From positions 1 through 38,554 of the forward strand of contig JAFDYJ010000014.1 of the NCBI GenBank assembly GCA_018267515.1: DNA of 38,554 nucleotides, in the 5' to 3' direction. Origin of the DNA: Bacteroidota bacterium (GTDB lineage: Bacteria > Bacteroidota > Bacteroidia > Chitinophagales > Chitinophagaceae). How positions within the stretch are numbered: position 1 is the stretch's first letter; each line of letters begins with the position of its first letter. The notes beneath the pieces are model-generated. The model was given only the letters and a program-made list of their open reading frames with translations. It had not been told where the DNA came from and made no database searches. This document shows positions 1 to 8,881 of this stretch, in pieces. The translations under genes were made by a program, and so were the position numbers.

Positions 1-2300
1 AACAACACTCCCCATCCTTTGCCAAGACTTTTTTCAACGGCAAAATCGGTACGCCAAACCTGTGGGAATTTATAATTTGGATCTGCAGCATAAAAAGTCC
101 CCGGTGCTACTGTACCTGCAACTGTCGGAAATTTTGTAGGATCCAGGCTGCTATTGTATTGAGGATTATAAGCATGCGGATCAGGATTAAACAAGAAGTT
201 TGATAAGTCTGATGCATTTGTAATTAATGAACCGAATGTGTACATACCGCTGCCATTTGGAATAGCTGCAGGATAAACAAACGGTACACGGCCGGTAATG
301 ATGCCGCTTCCTCCGCGAATGATCAGGCTTTTATCTCCATATATATCCCAACGGAATCCAACACGGGGACCAAATAAGGGTGATGATTTAGGCCATTTAC
401 CTGAATTATAATGAACAACATTGCCATTCCTGTCCAGCAAATTCAAAGCAGTAATCGCCGGGTTTTCAATCGGAGCTTCAGGATAGAACGGTAAGTCAAC
501 CCTTAAGCCGTAAGTTAATTTAAATCGTGCAGTAGGGTTGAATTCGTCCTGAAAATAAACACCCAACTGACCCACTTTCATATTGGATCCATACACTGCT
601 TCTTGCCCGGGGATTAATGAATAGTTGATTGAATATATTTTCGGGGCCTGGTTTGTAATGAAATCGTTCAGTGATCCGAAAAGATAATAACCTTGTGAAC
701 CCGGCATAAACATATTACCTACTTTCTGATATTCATATGTTGCGCCGAAAGTAAAATTATGTTTACCGCTAAAATAAGTGAAGTTGTTTGTAACATTAAA
801 CACATCGTTTATTACCTGGTTGTTATTACCATTAAATGGTTCGTTACCAAAACTCATGTAATTGTTTTTGCTGCCCGGTGTCATTCCCATAATATCAACA
901 AAGGGGAAGGTTTCTCCATTGTGACCTTTGATGGAGCTGATTTTTGTGAAGGTTGCCAGGAACTGGTTGGCAAATTTACCTTTGAAGTTACTGTTCAGTT
1001 CAAAAGAACCGGATCTGACTTTATCCTGTATAGTGTAATTCACATTGTTGAATCCCATTGCATTCAAGCCAAAACGATATGACCCCCAGTAACTGACAAT
1101 TGCACTCTGGCTCGATGCGCCGTTGATACCGCCACTTCCTGAAGGTGAGTTAACATCATCGCTCAGGTAATCACTGTATTTTAAAGTAAGCTTGTGAACA
1201 GAGCTGATATTCCAGTCAAGTTTAGCAAGGAGTTTACGGTTTTTAGTATCAAAATTCGGGAAGTTATCATATGCTCCCGGATCAAAATTATATTTTGACT
1301 TTAAGTAGTCAGACAATTTAGCCAATGAATCAATCGGTACATTTGAAACAGTACCATTACCCGATCCTCCTTTAGGTGAAAAGGTAATTCCGGGTCTGCT
1401 GGCTTTTTCCACTTCTGCATTTATGAAGAAAAATAGTTTGTCCTTAATTATCGGTCCGCTCACGGTCAAGCCATATAATTTATTATTTGTTTTTGCAGGA
1501 GCTGCTAATTTTGTCCCTGCCACATTTGTGCCGTTAAAGCTTTGGTCACGATAGGCGCCGTAAGCACTGCCATGGAAAGTGTTTGTACCACTCTTAGTAA
1601 TAGCGCTGATACCTGCACCGGTGAAACCTGATTGTCTTACATCATAGGGTGAAACGTTTACACTGATCTCCTGGTAAGCATCCAGTGAAATTGGGTTTCC
1701 ACCACCCGGTAACAAATCACCGGATAAACCGAAGTTGTTATTCAGGTTTGCTCCATCCACCTGCATATTGTTCATCCTGTTATCACGGCCGGCAAAACTG
1801 GTTCCATTTGCCTGCGGAGTAATACGGGTATAGTCAGTAATACTCCTGCTGATAGTAGGCAAAGTTGAAAGTTGAATGGGCCCGATGCTGGTTGAAGCGC
1901 CTGATTTATCCTGGAAGGCTCTGCGACGGGCTGCGCTGCTTATTACAACGGCAGACAGGTCAACCGTAACAGGAATCATTGCAGTTGAAATATTAAAGGC
2001 GTCACCTAAGACAAGACTAAACCCATCTTCAACAAAGGGTTTGAATCCAACAAAGTCTATTGTTATTTTATAAGGTCCCCCCGGACGTAATCCCGGCAAA
2101 TTGAAACCACCGCCTTTTTTGGTGGAGGTCATATACGTGGTACCTGATGGCTGATGGATAGCAGTAACGGTTGCTCCGATTAATGGTTCTCCTTTGTCAT
2201 CAGTTATTGTTCCTGTAATACTACTGGTTGTTACCTGGGCATTCACAACAAATACTGCCAGCAGCGAGCAGGCGAGTATGAATACAATTCTCTTAAGCAT
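1..2300 (-). CDS. TonB-dependent receptor, Oar-like, 3' end outside window
   Basis: The frame is open from the ATG at 2300 to the left edge (766 codons), so the C-terminal part of the barrel is missing; relatives are usually about 1000-1100 residues. The first 22 residues form a Sec signal peptide ending in VNAQ. Residues about 26-110 are a carboxypeptidase-regulatory-like beta-sandwich (SITGTITDDKGEPLIGATV). A plug domain follows (about 120-230) with the phrases RSITDYTRITPQANG, VDGANLNNNFG and GISAITKSGTNTFHGSAYG, typical of the Oar/OmpA-related TonB receptors of Bacteroidota, then barrel strands with many aromatic and Asn residues. It should be an outer membrane receptor energised by TonB. 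No SusD-like partner lies upstream; the previous gene on this strand is tamB, 255 bp away. The substrate cannot be read from the sequence. A 9-bp inverted repeat sits 57-80 nt upstream of the start. Confidence 0.93.
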   Translation of the reverse strand, partial: MLKRIVFILACSLLAVFVVNAQVTTSSITGTITDDKGEPLIGATVTAIHQPSGTTYMTSTKKGGGFNLPGLRPGGPYKITIDFVGFKPFVEDGFSLVLGDAFNISTAMIPVTVDLSAVVISSAARRRAFQDKSGASTSIGPIQLSTLPTISRSITDYTRITPQANGTSFAGRDNRMNNMQVDGANLNNNFGLSGDLLPGGGNPISLDAYQEISVNVSPYDVRQSGFTGAGISAITKSGTNTFHGSAYGAYRDQSFNGTNVAGTKLAAPAKTNNKLYGLTVSGPIIKDKLFFFINAEVEKASRPGITFSPKGGSGNGTVSNVPIDSLAKLSDYLKSKYNFDPGAYDNFPNFDTKNRKLLAKLDWNISSVHKLTLKYSDYLSDDVNSPSGSGGINGASSQSAIVSYWGSYRFGLNAMGFNNVNYTIQDKVRSGSFELNSNFKGKFANQFLATFTKISSIKGHNGETFPFVDIMGMTPGSKNNYMSFGNEPFNGNNNQVINDVFNVTNNFTYFSGKHNFTFGATYEYQKVGNMFMPGSQGYYLFGSLNDFITNQAPKIYSINYSLIPGQEAVYGSNMKVGQLGVYFQDEFNPTARFKLTYGLRVDLPFYPEAPIENPAITALNLLDRNGNVVHYNSGKWPKSSPLFGPRVGFRWDIYGDKSLIIRGGSGIITGRVPFVYPAAIPNGSGMYTFGSLITNASDLSNFLFNPDPHAYNPQYNSSLDPTKFPTVAGTVAPGTFYAADPNYKFPQVWRTDFAVEKSLGKGWGVL

Positions 2301-2356
2301 AGTTTAAATTTTACGGGTGCTAAGGTAAGTGATTTTCTAAAATTAAATATAGCCAA

Positions 2357-2380
2357 ATATCAATATATATGTATTGATAT
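2357..2380. promoter_or_regulatory. inverted repeat upstream of TonB receptor, possible operator
   Basis: ATATCAATA (2357-2365) and TATTGATAT (2372-2380) form a perfect 9-bp inverted repeat with a 6-nt spacer, 57 nt before the receptor ATG. Size and position suit a dimeric regulator, but the AT-only composition makes chance likely. No regulator gene is adjacent. Confidence 0.3.
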
Positions 2381-2555
2381 ATAAAGGTTTGCAGGACAAT
2401 ATAAACATTTTAATTGCTGCTTCTAATTATTAGATAATTAAAAGTGAGTAGATATATTGTTTGTAATTAGACCTTTATGGTTTAGAGAGCATTTACCAGG
2501 TCTTTTAGAATTCGATATTTGTCAAATGATAGGGGAAATTTTAAATAATACTATT

Positions 2556-5500
2556 TCAATTTTCACCTGAAGATGAAATATTGTTATTCAGTTCCTTTTT
2601 CTCTTTATCAGTTTTTGGGCTTTCGACAGGGGGTTTTCGGTTTTTATTTGGATTTTTCTTTTCAAACAGATCACGCAGATTGTCAAATTCATTCCGGTAT
2701 GCAATGCTGCCACCGGTTCTGCGTGAACGGGCAGGGCCCCCGGTTGTTGTTGCCGTAAGGTAATCGGTATTTTCACGATAAAAGAAAGTTGCTCTCAATG
2801 TGCCGCTCTGATTGATCAGCCATTCAAGACTTACATCCGGAAGCAATTGGATGGTTTGTTGAATATTGGATTGCTGAATCGGAGCCTCAAATCCACCCCC
2901 AAATGTAACAATGAAACGATTATTGAAGAAAGAACGGCCGATTGACAGGTTTACATTACTGCTCAGGTTCAGTGCCGTTTTATTGTTAGGGTCAATAATG
3001 TTTCTATTATAAAGAGAACTTGTGAAGTTGATTCTGTATTTATCATTTTTCAAAAGCTTTCCCAGTATTTTATTGAGTTCGGTATTTACAACACCCAGGA
3101 ATATTCCTGAAATTGTATTTGTAGCAATTTCACTGAAATTAAAAGGAGTGCCGGCGGTAGAGGAGTTTCCCAATTCACTGGGAGCAAAACTGTTCAGTAC
3201 TATCAGGTAAGTAGCTTGCTTGTTTATCTCATTGGTGTTTTTTTCCATCTGGCGGATATTAAAGGAAAGTACCGGGTCTGTAATGGCCGGGCTGGAGGCC
3301 GGGAAGTCAAGGCCGAATTTGATATCGGGTTTAAAAAGATCACCGGTTAAAGATGCTACAACGTAAACATCGCCTCTGACTTTTGCAATGTTAGGATCTA
3401 TAGGTAATGAATTCGCCAATGGGGAGAAACTGACTTTTTCGGCAGTGTACTGTGCGTCAAAATTGATCTTCGCTTTATAAGGGTCACCACTCCATTTTAT
3501 ATAACTGTTTCCGCCTTTTTTAATCACAAAAGGTTTTTTGAAAAAGGATTGAAAGGTAAACAGGTAACTTCCATCTTCAATTTCAAATCCGCCATTTAAG
3601 CTGAGAGGTTCTGAAGATCCGGATTTGATATTCAGATCGCCTCTTCCACGGGCTTTGATTTCATCACCGGTGAGATCATCCAGTATCATTTTAAAATTTA
3701 CCATTGGATTTGCAGATACATCTACATCATAAATGATATTGGTTTCTTCTCCAAAACTCCGGCTTCCACTCATTTCATGTCCATACTTTCTTTCAACCAG
3801 GAAATCAGCCATGCCGGTTTCCCTGCTCCGGGAAGGAGGCATTGTGATATAACTGCTGTCTTTTGTTGAAGCATTGGCGCTGATCTGCATGAACATTTCT
3901 GATTGAGGGCCTGTAAGGGAGAAAGATCCCGTTCCGATTACTTTTCCATAAAAACTTGTATTATCATTTGCTGTCGTGTTCAGCAGAAGAATCGGCCGGT
4001 TGTTTGCATCCCCGGAGCTGTTTGGTTTTCGGGTCGAAACATAGAGGTCGTAGAACATATCTTTAAACGAGTGATGCTGGATTGTTCCATTCAGGTAAAT
4101 CGGGTTTTTGGTAGCGGAATCAATTAGTACGATTCCGTTCAGGTTGATTTCTCCGGGAGATAATTCAATTTCCGTATTTTCAATTTTGTAAAAACATTGG
4201 GTGAAATTCACTTTCAGGCCTGCATTTTGTAATCTTGCTTTTCCGTTAAAATTCAGTTCATCCAAAGGCCCGCTCATAGATACCGGACCCGTGATATATC
4301 CTTCCACACTTGAAAAGAGAGGTTGAAGAAAACGCTCAAGGAACTGAATGGGATAGTTTTGTGTATTTGCACTGATCAGGTTGTTCCGGGCTTTTATACT
4401 GTCTTTGGGAAATAAACGAAGGTTGAAGTCAATTTTGTGATCAGGATCCAGGTTTTTCCCATTCGCTGTCAGCTCTCCCGCTTCATTATTGTATTCAACA
4501 TGTGTCATCATTTTTCCAAAGGAATCATTATCCAGGCGTAGTTGCTCTGTTGTGATATCTGCAATTACATTTAATTTTTTGTAAGGATCTTCAATTTTGA
4601 TCGTGCCGGATGTCAATCCTTCTAACCTGTTTTTTGATAAGAAAAGGGGTGAAATGTCTCCGATATTTAATTTCTTCAAATTGATAATTAGATCATTCCA
4701 ATTACCATTTGTGGAAGGGGTTGTTCCTAACTTTATTTCCTGTTCACCGTCAGACAGTAAAAGTTGTCCCTGTGTTTTAGAGTTTTTCCCGAATTCCAGT
4801 TCACCGTTTTTTTCGATTCCCCAGGTTTTACCATTCAGCACAAATGAAGTACTGTCAAAGCGGATTCTTACGCCATCGTCCAAAAACTGCAGCATGCCGT
4901 TAATGTTGGCCTTGTTCAAAGCAGTATTGGAACCGGTAGTAATGTTTACAATTGAAGAATCATGTGCTGCGTCAATACGGAATGTAGTCAAAGGAAGACT
5001 CAACGAATCATTCATGATAGAATTCCCTGTTTTCCCCGAAACAGAAAGCCTGGAAAGGTTGCCTTTCGCATTTAGTTGCGCATTGGTGAAAATATAATGT
5101 TTGTAAGAAAAGTTGGGGACATCGGCATCAAGGTTGAAATTATGTTCTGAAAGATCCACTTTCCCGGATACATGACTATAATCGAAACCTTTCAGATCTT
5201 TTGAGAAAAGACTCATCAGGTCTGAAACATTCCGGGTTTTAATATCAAAAGTAAACACTTCATTTGCTGGTGTTGTTTTTGGAGGTTTAATATAAGAAGG
5301 ATAATATTTATTCAGGAAGAGTAAAAAAGCTTTGGGGAGATCTTTAATATTAAAATTACCACTGACAGTCCCATCGAATTCATTGGAATTTACAACAAGA
5401 GTTTTAGTGCCCTCCTCAATTTGCGAATAAAGAGTCAGGGAATCAAAGGGGAGCAGGTTGCCACTGTGCTCCAATGATGCCGCATTAATCCGGGCTGTTC

Positions 5501-7451
5501 CTTCAAAATTGTCCAGGTTATTTCCCGAGAAATCGAGGTTGAATTTGCCATTGAATGATATACTGTCATGCGTGAGATTGATTTTCTGAAGATCTGCTTT
5601 TCCAACATTAGCAATAAAGTTGAATGCCGGAACGGGGTTGTTAAAATCAATAGATCCGTTCATGGAAAGCTGAACATTCGGATCATAAATAGAAGCTGTA
5701 CCATCAAATAATTTTTTTATCAACTTCCCGTTTACCGTCAGGTTATTGTACCTGTAATTGTTGTAGTCAATAAAATGAATTTTTCCGTCAAAAGAAGTGT
5801 TGCGTTTTTCATTGCTGAATCCGCTGCCTTTCACTACTCCGTCCAGGGATATGGATCCGACATCGGGGGCATCTAAAAATTCGCCGATTTGGAAATTATC
5901 TGTTGAAATATTTCCAGAATAGATTACATCTTGTCCCGGGGGTAATTTCATATTCAGATCATTGTTGATATTGCCCAGGTTGGTTTCCAGTTTTCCAAAA
6001 GTTACAAAGTCATGGATGAAGCCGGTAAAACTTCCCGTGAAGCGCAGGTATTGGATTTTTTTCAGATCAATGTTAGTTACCTTCTTTAATTGAGGAAAGA
6101 TTGTTACTGCGTCAGAATAGTTGGTTTTAAATTCTTCGGCTTTAAAATCAATAAATGTTTGACTGATATCCGGAAGCCCTGTTAGGGTAGCTTCTCCGTT
6201 AAGCACTGTATTTTTTCCGGCTTTTATCAACAAGTCCTTACCCACCAGTTCATTTACCGGGCCTCTTATATTTCCTGTCAGGCTGATTTCCTTCTTCCAT
6301 GATTTTAGTTCAGGTGCAAAGAAGGCGATATCATCACTCTCTATTTCGGTACCCTCAAAATTTCCGGCTAATTGAATTTTATGGACAAAATCATTCATGT
6401 CATTAAAATCATCATAGCTCATCGAAAAATAATTTTTAATCACACTATTATTAGTATGGATGGTAAGATGATCAAAAACCATTTCACGGGGAGTGACCCT
6501 GGCAACCGCCTGCATACTTTTCACTTCAAAACCACTTCTCTCTTTTGTGCTTAGCTTCATATCCGTGCTGATTGTATCCTCCTCCCAGCGGACATTGGTA
6601 AATTCCGCATTGATGCGGTTGAAGTCAATATGGCTCCCGTCAAATGAACTCAGTGGGGGACGGTTATCTATTCTGTCTGTTTTGAAAGTGGCATTGTTAA
6701 GTTTCAGCATGGCTACATGCATTGACCAATTTCCCGGGTTCCATTCCAAAGCCGAGTCTTCTAAAACCGGGATGCTTTTTTTTGCGGATGTTTTTGCCGG
6801 CCTCAGGCCGGGATAATTTCGAAGGGCAACAATGGGGTCAGAGATGCTTATTGAAGAGGCCTCAATGATTTTCCTGGAAAAATTAATTTCGTCAGCATCT
6901 AAATCAAGATTCCCAAGATAAACCATCATATCGTCTCCGATCCAGGCATCTTTCTTTACAAAGGCAACGTTTTTCAATGAAACTTTTTTCAGGTTGAACT
7001 CAAGGCCTTTTTTCTTAGCAGTCGAACCGTTATCTGAAGATGCAAAGTGGTCAAAGAGAAATTGATTGTTCCAAACTGAATCGGTCCTTTGAAATTTTAT
7101 CAGTGCATTTTCCAGCCCGATATATTTCAGTTCTGCTTTGTCTTTGAAAAAGAACCAATCTGTAATCCGTACCTGTAAATCGCCGGCATAAAGCAGGGTA
7201 TCATTGCTCCGGTCGTTTACCAGGACGCCCTGAAGATCCATTCTGTTGAACAGTGAAAAATCAACATGGCGAATGCTGATAGTGGTTTGCAATTCTTTAG
7301 AAAACCGCTCTGTTACCTTCTTTGCAATCCAGTTTTGACCAAAAGGAGTTTCAATAAATATCCATAAAGCAATAATCAGGAATAGCAATGAAAGAAAGAA
7401 CCATAACAATATTTTTTTGAATATTTTCAGGGACAGCAATTTGATATACAA
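2556..7451 (-). CDS. tamB: translocation/assembly module protein TamB
   Basis: A 1631-residue protein with one N-terminal transmembrane anchor (about residues 10-32, rich in Leu, Ile and Phe) followed by a very long beta-rich periplasmic region and a C-terminal TamB (DUF490) domain at roughly 1190-1560, containing the GDEIKARGRGDLNI and LTGDLFKPDIKF type strands. TamB-like proteins form an elongated hydrophobic groove between inner and outer membranes and act in outer membrane protein assembly or phospholipid transport. It is longer than the enterobacterial protein (about 1260), as is usual in Bacteroidota. The tail is Lys/Asn/Pro-rich. The start is odd: the only initiation codon between the upstream in-frame stop (7470-7472) and the membrane anchor is TTG at 7451. 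No BamA/TamA-type gene is adjacent. The next gene upstream on this strand, a beta-barrel protein, ends 125 bp away. Confidence 0.9.
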   Translation of the reverse strand: MYIKLLSLKIFKKILLWFFLSLLFLIIALWIFIETPFGQNWIAKKVTERFSKELQTTISIRHVDFSLFNRMDLQGVLVNDRSNDTLLYAGDLQVRITDWFFFKDKAELKYIGLENALIKFQRTDSVWNNQFLFDHFASSDNGSTAKKKGLEFNLKKVSLKNVAFVKKDAWIGDDMMVYLGNLDLDADEINFSRKIIEASSISISDPIVALRNYPGLRPAKTSAKKSIPVLEDSALEWNPGNWSMHVAMLKLNNATFKTDRIDNRPPLSSFDGSHIDFNRINAEFTNVRWEEDTISTDMKLSTKERSGFEVKSMQAVARVTPREMVFDHLTIHTNNSVIKNYFSMSYDDFNDMNDFVHKIQLAGNFEGTEIESDDIAFFAPELKSWKKEISLTGNIRGPVNELVGKDLLIKAGKNTVLNGEATLTGLPDISQTFIDFKAEEFKTNYSDAVTIFPQLKKVTNIDLKKIQYLRFTGSFTGFIHDFVTFGKLETNLGNINNDLNMKLPPGQDVIYSGNISTDNFQIGEFLDAPDVGSISLDGVVKGSGFSNEKRNTSFDGKIHFIDYNNYRYNNLTVNGKLIKKLFDGTASIYDPNVQLSMNGSIDFNNPVPAFNFIANVGKADLQKINLTHDSISFNGKFNLDFSGNNLDNFEGTARINAASLEHSGNLLPFDSLTLYSQIEEGTKTLVVNSNEFDGTVSGNFNIKDLPKAFLLFLNKYYPSYIKPPKTTPANEVFTFDIKTRNVSDLMSLFSKDLKGFDYSHVSGKVDLSEHNFNLDADVPNFSYKHYIFTNAQLNAKGNLSRLSVSGKTGNSIMNDSLSLPLTTFRIDAAHDSSIVNITTGSNTALNKANINGMLQFLDDGVRIRFDSTSFVLNGKTWGIEKNGELEFGKNSKTQGQLLLSDGEQEIKLGTTPSTNGNWNDLIINLKKLNIGDISPLFLSKNRLEGLTSGTIKIEDPYKKLNVIADITTEQLRLDNDSFGKMMTHVEYNNEAGELTANGKNLDPDHKIDFNLRLFPKDSIKARNNLISANTQNYPIQFLERFLQPLFSSVEGYITGPVSMSGPLDELNFNGKARLQNAGLKVNFTQCFYKIENTEIELSPGEINLNGIVLIDSATKNPIYLNGTIQHHSFKDMFYDLYVSTRKPNSSGDANNRPILLLNTTANDNTSFYGKVIGTGSFSLTGPQSEMFMQISANASTKDSSYITMPPSRSRETGMADFLVERKYGHEMSGSRSFGEETNIIYDVDVSANPMVNFKMILDDLTGDEIKARGRGDLNIKSGSSEPLSLNGGFEIEDGSYLFTFQSFFKKPFVIKKGGNSYIKWSGDPYKAKINFDAQYTAEKVSFSPLANSLPIDPNIAKVRGDVYVVASLTGDLFKPDIKFGLDFPASSPAITDPVLSFNIRQMEKNTNEINKQATYLIVLNSFAPSELGNSSTAGTPFNFSEIATNTISGIFLGVVNTELNKILGKLLKNDKYRINFTSSLYNRNIIDPNNKTALNLSSNVNLSIGRSFFNNRFIVTFGGGFEAPIQQSNIQQTIQLLPDVSLEWLINQSGTLRATFFYRENTDYLTATTTGGPARSRRTGGSIAYRNEFDNLRDLFEKKNPNKNRKPPVESPKTDKEKKELNNNISSSGEN

Positions 7452-7576
7452 AAATAGAGATTCGCTACTTTAAGGCAAATACAATACCAGCCTGAATTTT
7501 TGAATGCATGAAATGTGAAGGTGTTTTAACAAAGTATGTAAATAAGGTTTGAAAACGGAACCGGCATTGCAACCTT

Positions 7577-8251
7577 TTATTGCTTATTCCGGGTGTCTGA
7601 CACAATTTTGTTGTTGCGAAAGTATTTGCCAAAAGAAATTCCAACAACTCTATGACGGATATTGGGACCGTCATCTACATTGTTGATATTAGTCAGGCCA
7701 TATCCATAGTTAAGGTAAATTGAAAATCCTGTTGCGCTTTCATAACCGAATTGAACCATTGCATTGGCTGCATACCGGCCATATTCATTAAATCCGTATT
7801 TCATACTGCGGCTGATATAGTCGGAATTCAGCAGATGAAATTTCTCATGACCGAAAAGTTGAAAATCAAGAGTTGGACCAATTCTGAGAAACCAGTGTTG
7901 GGGATTCTTGCTGAAATCCACCTGCAGCAAAGCTGCCAGTTCTAATGTATGAATTGTGGTATTATTATCTGTAGCCGTAGCATCCGGCGGATAAACGTGT
8001 TGAGTAAAGGTGGATTTATAGCCTTTAAGACTGTAAAAAACCTGTGGAGCAAAAAACAGGTTGTTGTCAAAAGGTACTTTAAAGTTCATTCCTAACTGAA
8101 ATCCGTATTTATTACTTGTGTTTTGACGGTCCCCCTGTACAGAATAATCCGCTGTTGTTAGTTGCGGCCCGGCAAACAAACCCGTTTGCACCTGGCTATG
8201 TACGGTGGTTGAAAAAAGAAAAACAAAACTGAGCAGTGGTACAATTTTCAT
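7577..8251 (-). CDS. outer membrane beta-barrel protein (PorT-like/OMP_b-brl family)
   Basis: 224 residues with a signal peptide (residues 1-19, ending VHSQ) and then alternating amphipathic strands such as QTGLFAGPQLTTADYSV, YGFQLGMNFKVPF and GFSIYLNYGYGLTNI. The length and the opening strand GLFAGPQ fit the small eight-stranded outer membrane barrel proteins that are abundant in Bacteroidota. It ends close to an RNNKIVSDTRNKQ tail rather than the classic C-terminal aromatic residue. The role is unknown; such proteins are often adhesion, structural or gliding-associated barrels. It lies between DinB-like and tamB on the same strand, with 62 and 125 bp gaps, so co-transcription is possible but not shown. 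Confidence 0.8.
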   Translation of the reverse strand: MKIVPLLSFVFLFSTTVHSQVQTGLFAGPQLTTADYSVQGDRQNTSNKYGFQLGMNFKVPFDNNLFFAPQVFYSLKGYKSTFTQHVYPPDATATDNNTTIHTLELAALLQVDFSKNPQHWFLRIGPTLDFQLFGHEKFHLLNSDYISRSMKYGFNEYGRYAANAMVQFGYESATGFSIYLNYGYGLTNINNVDDGPNIRHRVVGISFGKYFRNNKIVSDTRNKQ

Positions 8252-8313
8252 CAGTTGATGAGGATGGTATAAGCGATAAAAATATAAATTTATATTCGAA
8301 ATTCAATAAGGAA

Positions 8314-8838
8314 TTACTTCTTTATCATTTTGTCGTTGAAAGCACCCGGCTGCCTTTTGGGAATGGACAATGTTTGCCAGCTTTTTCCTCTAATAATTTT
8401 TCCGAGCATAACGATCTGGCCAACATGACCGGAATAATGTGCTAATTGCCGGATGAGAGCAGTGGTAACGGTTAACGGTTGAGTACGGATAAAAACAGTT
8501 TTTGAAAGGTCCTCCGGTTGCAGTGATTCTAAAGTTGAGAAAAGAACCTGCCAACCCTCTTCCCATTTTTCCAATAACTGATCTTTCTTAAAGGAGTGCA
8601 CTTCAAATTCATCATCTCTTTTTCTCCATTCTTTTTCTCCGTCTTCCATGAGAAAATTAATCCATCGGCTGAGCATATTGCCGTGAAGGTGCTGGATGAG
8701 AATTGCAATGCTGTTACTTTCTTCATTAGGCTGGAAATGAAAATCATTTTCTTCAAGCTGTAGAAAAGTTTTATCACCCAGTTCTTTATAATCACGATAG
8801 GCTTTTATTGTACTTTTCAAAAAGATTTCTTCAATCAT
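8314..8838 (-). CDS. DinB superfamily protein, DUF1572 type
   Basis: A 174-residue soluble protein of the four-helix DinB fold. The opening resembles the DUF1572 pattern (MIEEIFLKSTIKAYRDYKEL), and three histidines expected to bind a divalent metal are visible: one in IAILIQHLHGNM (about residues 44-55) and two in LAHYSGHVGQIVMLGK (about 132-147). Members of this superfamily include metal-dependent thiol transferases, such as bacillithiol S-transferases, and many stress-induced proteins of unknown activity. There is no signal peptide, so it should be cytoplasmic. It starts 43 bp downstream of the gamma-glutamyltransferase stop on the same strand; a thiol-related link to that gene is tempting but only an inference. 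Confidence 0.85.
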   Translation of the reverse strand: MIEEIFLKSTIKAYRDYKELGDKTFLQLEENDFHFQPNEESNSIAILIQHLHGNMLSRWINFLMEDGEKEWRKRDDEFEVHSFKKDQLLEKWEEGWQVLFSTLESLQPEDLSKTVFIRTQPLTVTTALIRQLAHYSGHVGQIVMLGKIIRGKSWQTLSIPKRQPGAFNDKMIKK

Positions 8839-8881
8839 TGTTGTATTTATTTTAAAAATTTGCCGATAATTGTTTGGAAAT

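Noticed and set aside
2424-2440. Terminator between tamB and the TonB receptor
   Set aside because: TAATTAT-TAG-ATAATTA is a perfect 7-bp hairpin but consists only of A-T pairs and has no T-tract on the minus strand, so it is too weak to call.
7449-7456. TATTTTTG promoter box at the tamB start
   Set aside because: It overlaps the TTG start codon itself, so it cannot drive that gene with a normal leader.
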